A DNA stretch of 7,073 nucleotides from Rubritepida sp. Lineage in GTDB: Bacteria; Pseudomonadota; Alphaproteobacteria; Acetobacterales; Acetobacteraceae. The translations under genes were made by a program, and so were the position numbers. Under the pieces are notes generated by a model. That model saw only the letters and a list, made by a program, of their open reading frames with translations. It had not been told where the DNA came from and did not search any database. Shown piece by piece: positions 5,964 to 7,073 of the stretch (position 1 is the stretch's first letter; each line of letters starts with the position of its first letter). The DNA is taken from assembly GCA_014376425.1 (NCBI GenBank), contig JACMRO010000503.1, forward strand, positions 1-7,073, in the 5' to 3' direction.

Positions 5964-7073
5964 ATGAGCATCATCACCGACATTACTGCCGCCGATGTGC
6001 TGGACAGCCGCGGCAACCCGACGGTGGAAGCGGAGGTGTTGCTGGAGAGCGGCGCCCGTGGCCACGCCATCGTGCCCTCCGGCGCATCGACCGGCGCCCA
6101 TGAGGCGGTGGAGCTGCGCGACGGCGACATGCGCCGCTATGGTGGCAAAGGCGTGCTGGGCGCGGTGGCCAACATCGAGGGCGAGATCCTCGACACCATC
6201 GGCGGCATGGACGCGGCGCAGCAGGTCGCCATCGACATGGCGATGATCGAGGCGGACGGCACGCCCAACAAGGCCCGGCTGGGCGCCAATGCGATGCTCG
6301 CAGTCAGCCTGGCGGTGGCGCGCGCGGCGGCCGCCGATCACGGCCTGCCGCTGTACCGCTACGTGGGCGGTGTGCTGGCCCGCACTTTGCCAGTGCCGAT
6401 GATGAACATCATCAACGGCGGCAAGCATGCCGACAACCCGATCGACATCCAGGAATTCATGATCATGCCGGTGGCGGCGGAGAGCTGCGCCGACGCGATC
6501 CGCATCGGCAGCGAGTGCTTTCAGTCTTTGAAGAAGGCGCTGCACGACGCGCATCACAACACCAATGTCGGCGACGAAGGCGGCTTTGCGCCCAACATCG
6601 GCAGCGCGGACGAGGCGCTGGGCTTCATCGCCCAGGCCTGCGAGAGCGCGGGCCACAAGGTCGGCACCGACATCATGTTCGCGCTCGATTGCGCAGCGAC
6701 CGAATTCTACCACGATGGGCTCTATAAGCTGGATGGCGAGGGCAAGTCGCTCGATGCCGGCGGGATGGTCGACTACCTGGCTGGCCTGTGCGCGAAGTGG
6801 CCGATCATCTCCATCGAGGACGGCATGGCGGAGGATGACTGGGAAGGCTGGAAGCTGCTGACCGACCGCCTGGGCGGCCGCATCCAGCTGGTCGGCGATG
6901 ATCTGTTCGTCACCAACACGGCGCGGCTGAAGCGCGGTATCCAGACTGCCACGGCCAATTCCATCCTGGTAAAAGTCAATCAGATCGGCACCCTGACCGA
7001 GACGCTGGACGCGGTGGAGACGGCGCACCGCGCCCGCTACACCGCGGTGATGAGCCACCGCTCGGGCGAGACC
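5964..7073 (+). CDS. eno: Enolase (phosphopyruvate hydratase), 3' end cut by the window
   Basis: This enzyme converts 2-phosphoglycerate to phosphoenolpyruvate in glycolysis and gluconeogenesis. 370 codons are open to the window edge; the family is about 425 residues, so some 55 are missing. The N-terminal domain has LDSRGNPTVEAE (13-24) and the mobile loop PSGASTG (38-44). The barrel domain shows INGGKHADNP (150-159), QEF with Glu164, and GDEGGFAPN with catalytic Glu205. It also shows the Mg2+ ligands Asp242 (LDCAATEF), Glu285 (SIEDG) and the GDD pair at 312-313, Lys337 (LVKVNQIG) and SHRSGET (364-370). The late Lys of the KTGS region lies outside. Every visible catalytic residue is present, so the enzyme should be active. 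It carries five Cys (175, 186, 226, 243, 276). The 28-base gap to the LacI-type regulator suggests co-transcription, an unusual setting for a housekeeping eno and possibly a sign of a second, catabolic copy. Confidence 0.95.
   Translation, partial: MSIITDITAADVLDSRGNPTVEAEVLLESGARGHAIVPSGASTGAHEAVELRDGDMRRYGGKGVLGAVANIEGEILDTIGGMDAAQQVAIDMAMIEADGTPNKARLGANAMLAVSLAVARAAAADHGLPLYRYVGGVLARTLPVPMMNIINGGKHADNPIDIQEFMIMPVAAESCADAIRIGSECFQSLKKALHDAHHNTNVGDEGGFAPNIGSADEALGFIAQACESAGHKVGTDIMFALDCAATEFYHDGLYKLDGEGKSLDAGGMVDYLAGLCAKWPIISIEDGMAEDDWEGWKLLTDRLGGRIQLVGDDLFVTNTARLKRGIQTATANSILVKVNQIGTLTETLDAVETAHRARYTAVMSHRSGET

Overview
The window is a GC-rich stretch with strong G/C preference at third codon positions. 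All supported genes lie on the + strand. The gene set (a CopC/CopD copper pair, a hopanoid-associated RND protein of the HpnN type, a LacI-family regulator and an alphaproteobacterial-looking enolase) suggests a hopanoid-producing alphaproteobacterium. Acetobacteraceae is my best guess, by inference only.

Layout: bases 1-185 hold no gene I can support, but contain a run of ten G and a GC-only hairpin that ends directly before the first start codon. Three tightly packed genes follow. copC (186-560) encodes a small secreted copper-binding protein. A long copD (about 568-2244) encodes a polytopic membrane protein. hpnN (2234-4831) encodes an 865-residue MMPL/RND-type lipid transporter. The gap from copC to the preferred copD start is 7 bases, and copD overlaps hpnN by 11 bases. 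This points to one transcript with translational coupling. An 81-base AT-rich gap (4832-4912) then carries a perfect 12-base palindrome inside a candidate promoter. Behind it lie a LacI-family repressor gene (4913-5935) and, 28 bases later with a good ribosome binding site, an enolase gene (5964 to beyond the window end) of which 370 codons are visible.

Working together: CopC probably holds Cu(II) in the periplasm next to the membrane partner CopD. HpnN is expected to move hopanoids from the inner to the outer membrane. Placing it at the end of a copper operon is the most unusual feature here and suggests co-regulation of copper handling and envelope lipid export. The lacI-eno pair looks like a separate, sugar-responsive, possibly autoregulated unit. 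I see no CRISPR array, RNA gene, insertion sequence or phage gene, and no clear new defence or mobile system.
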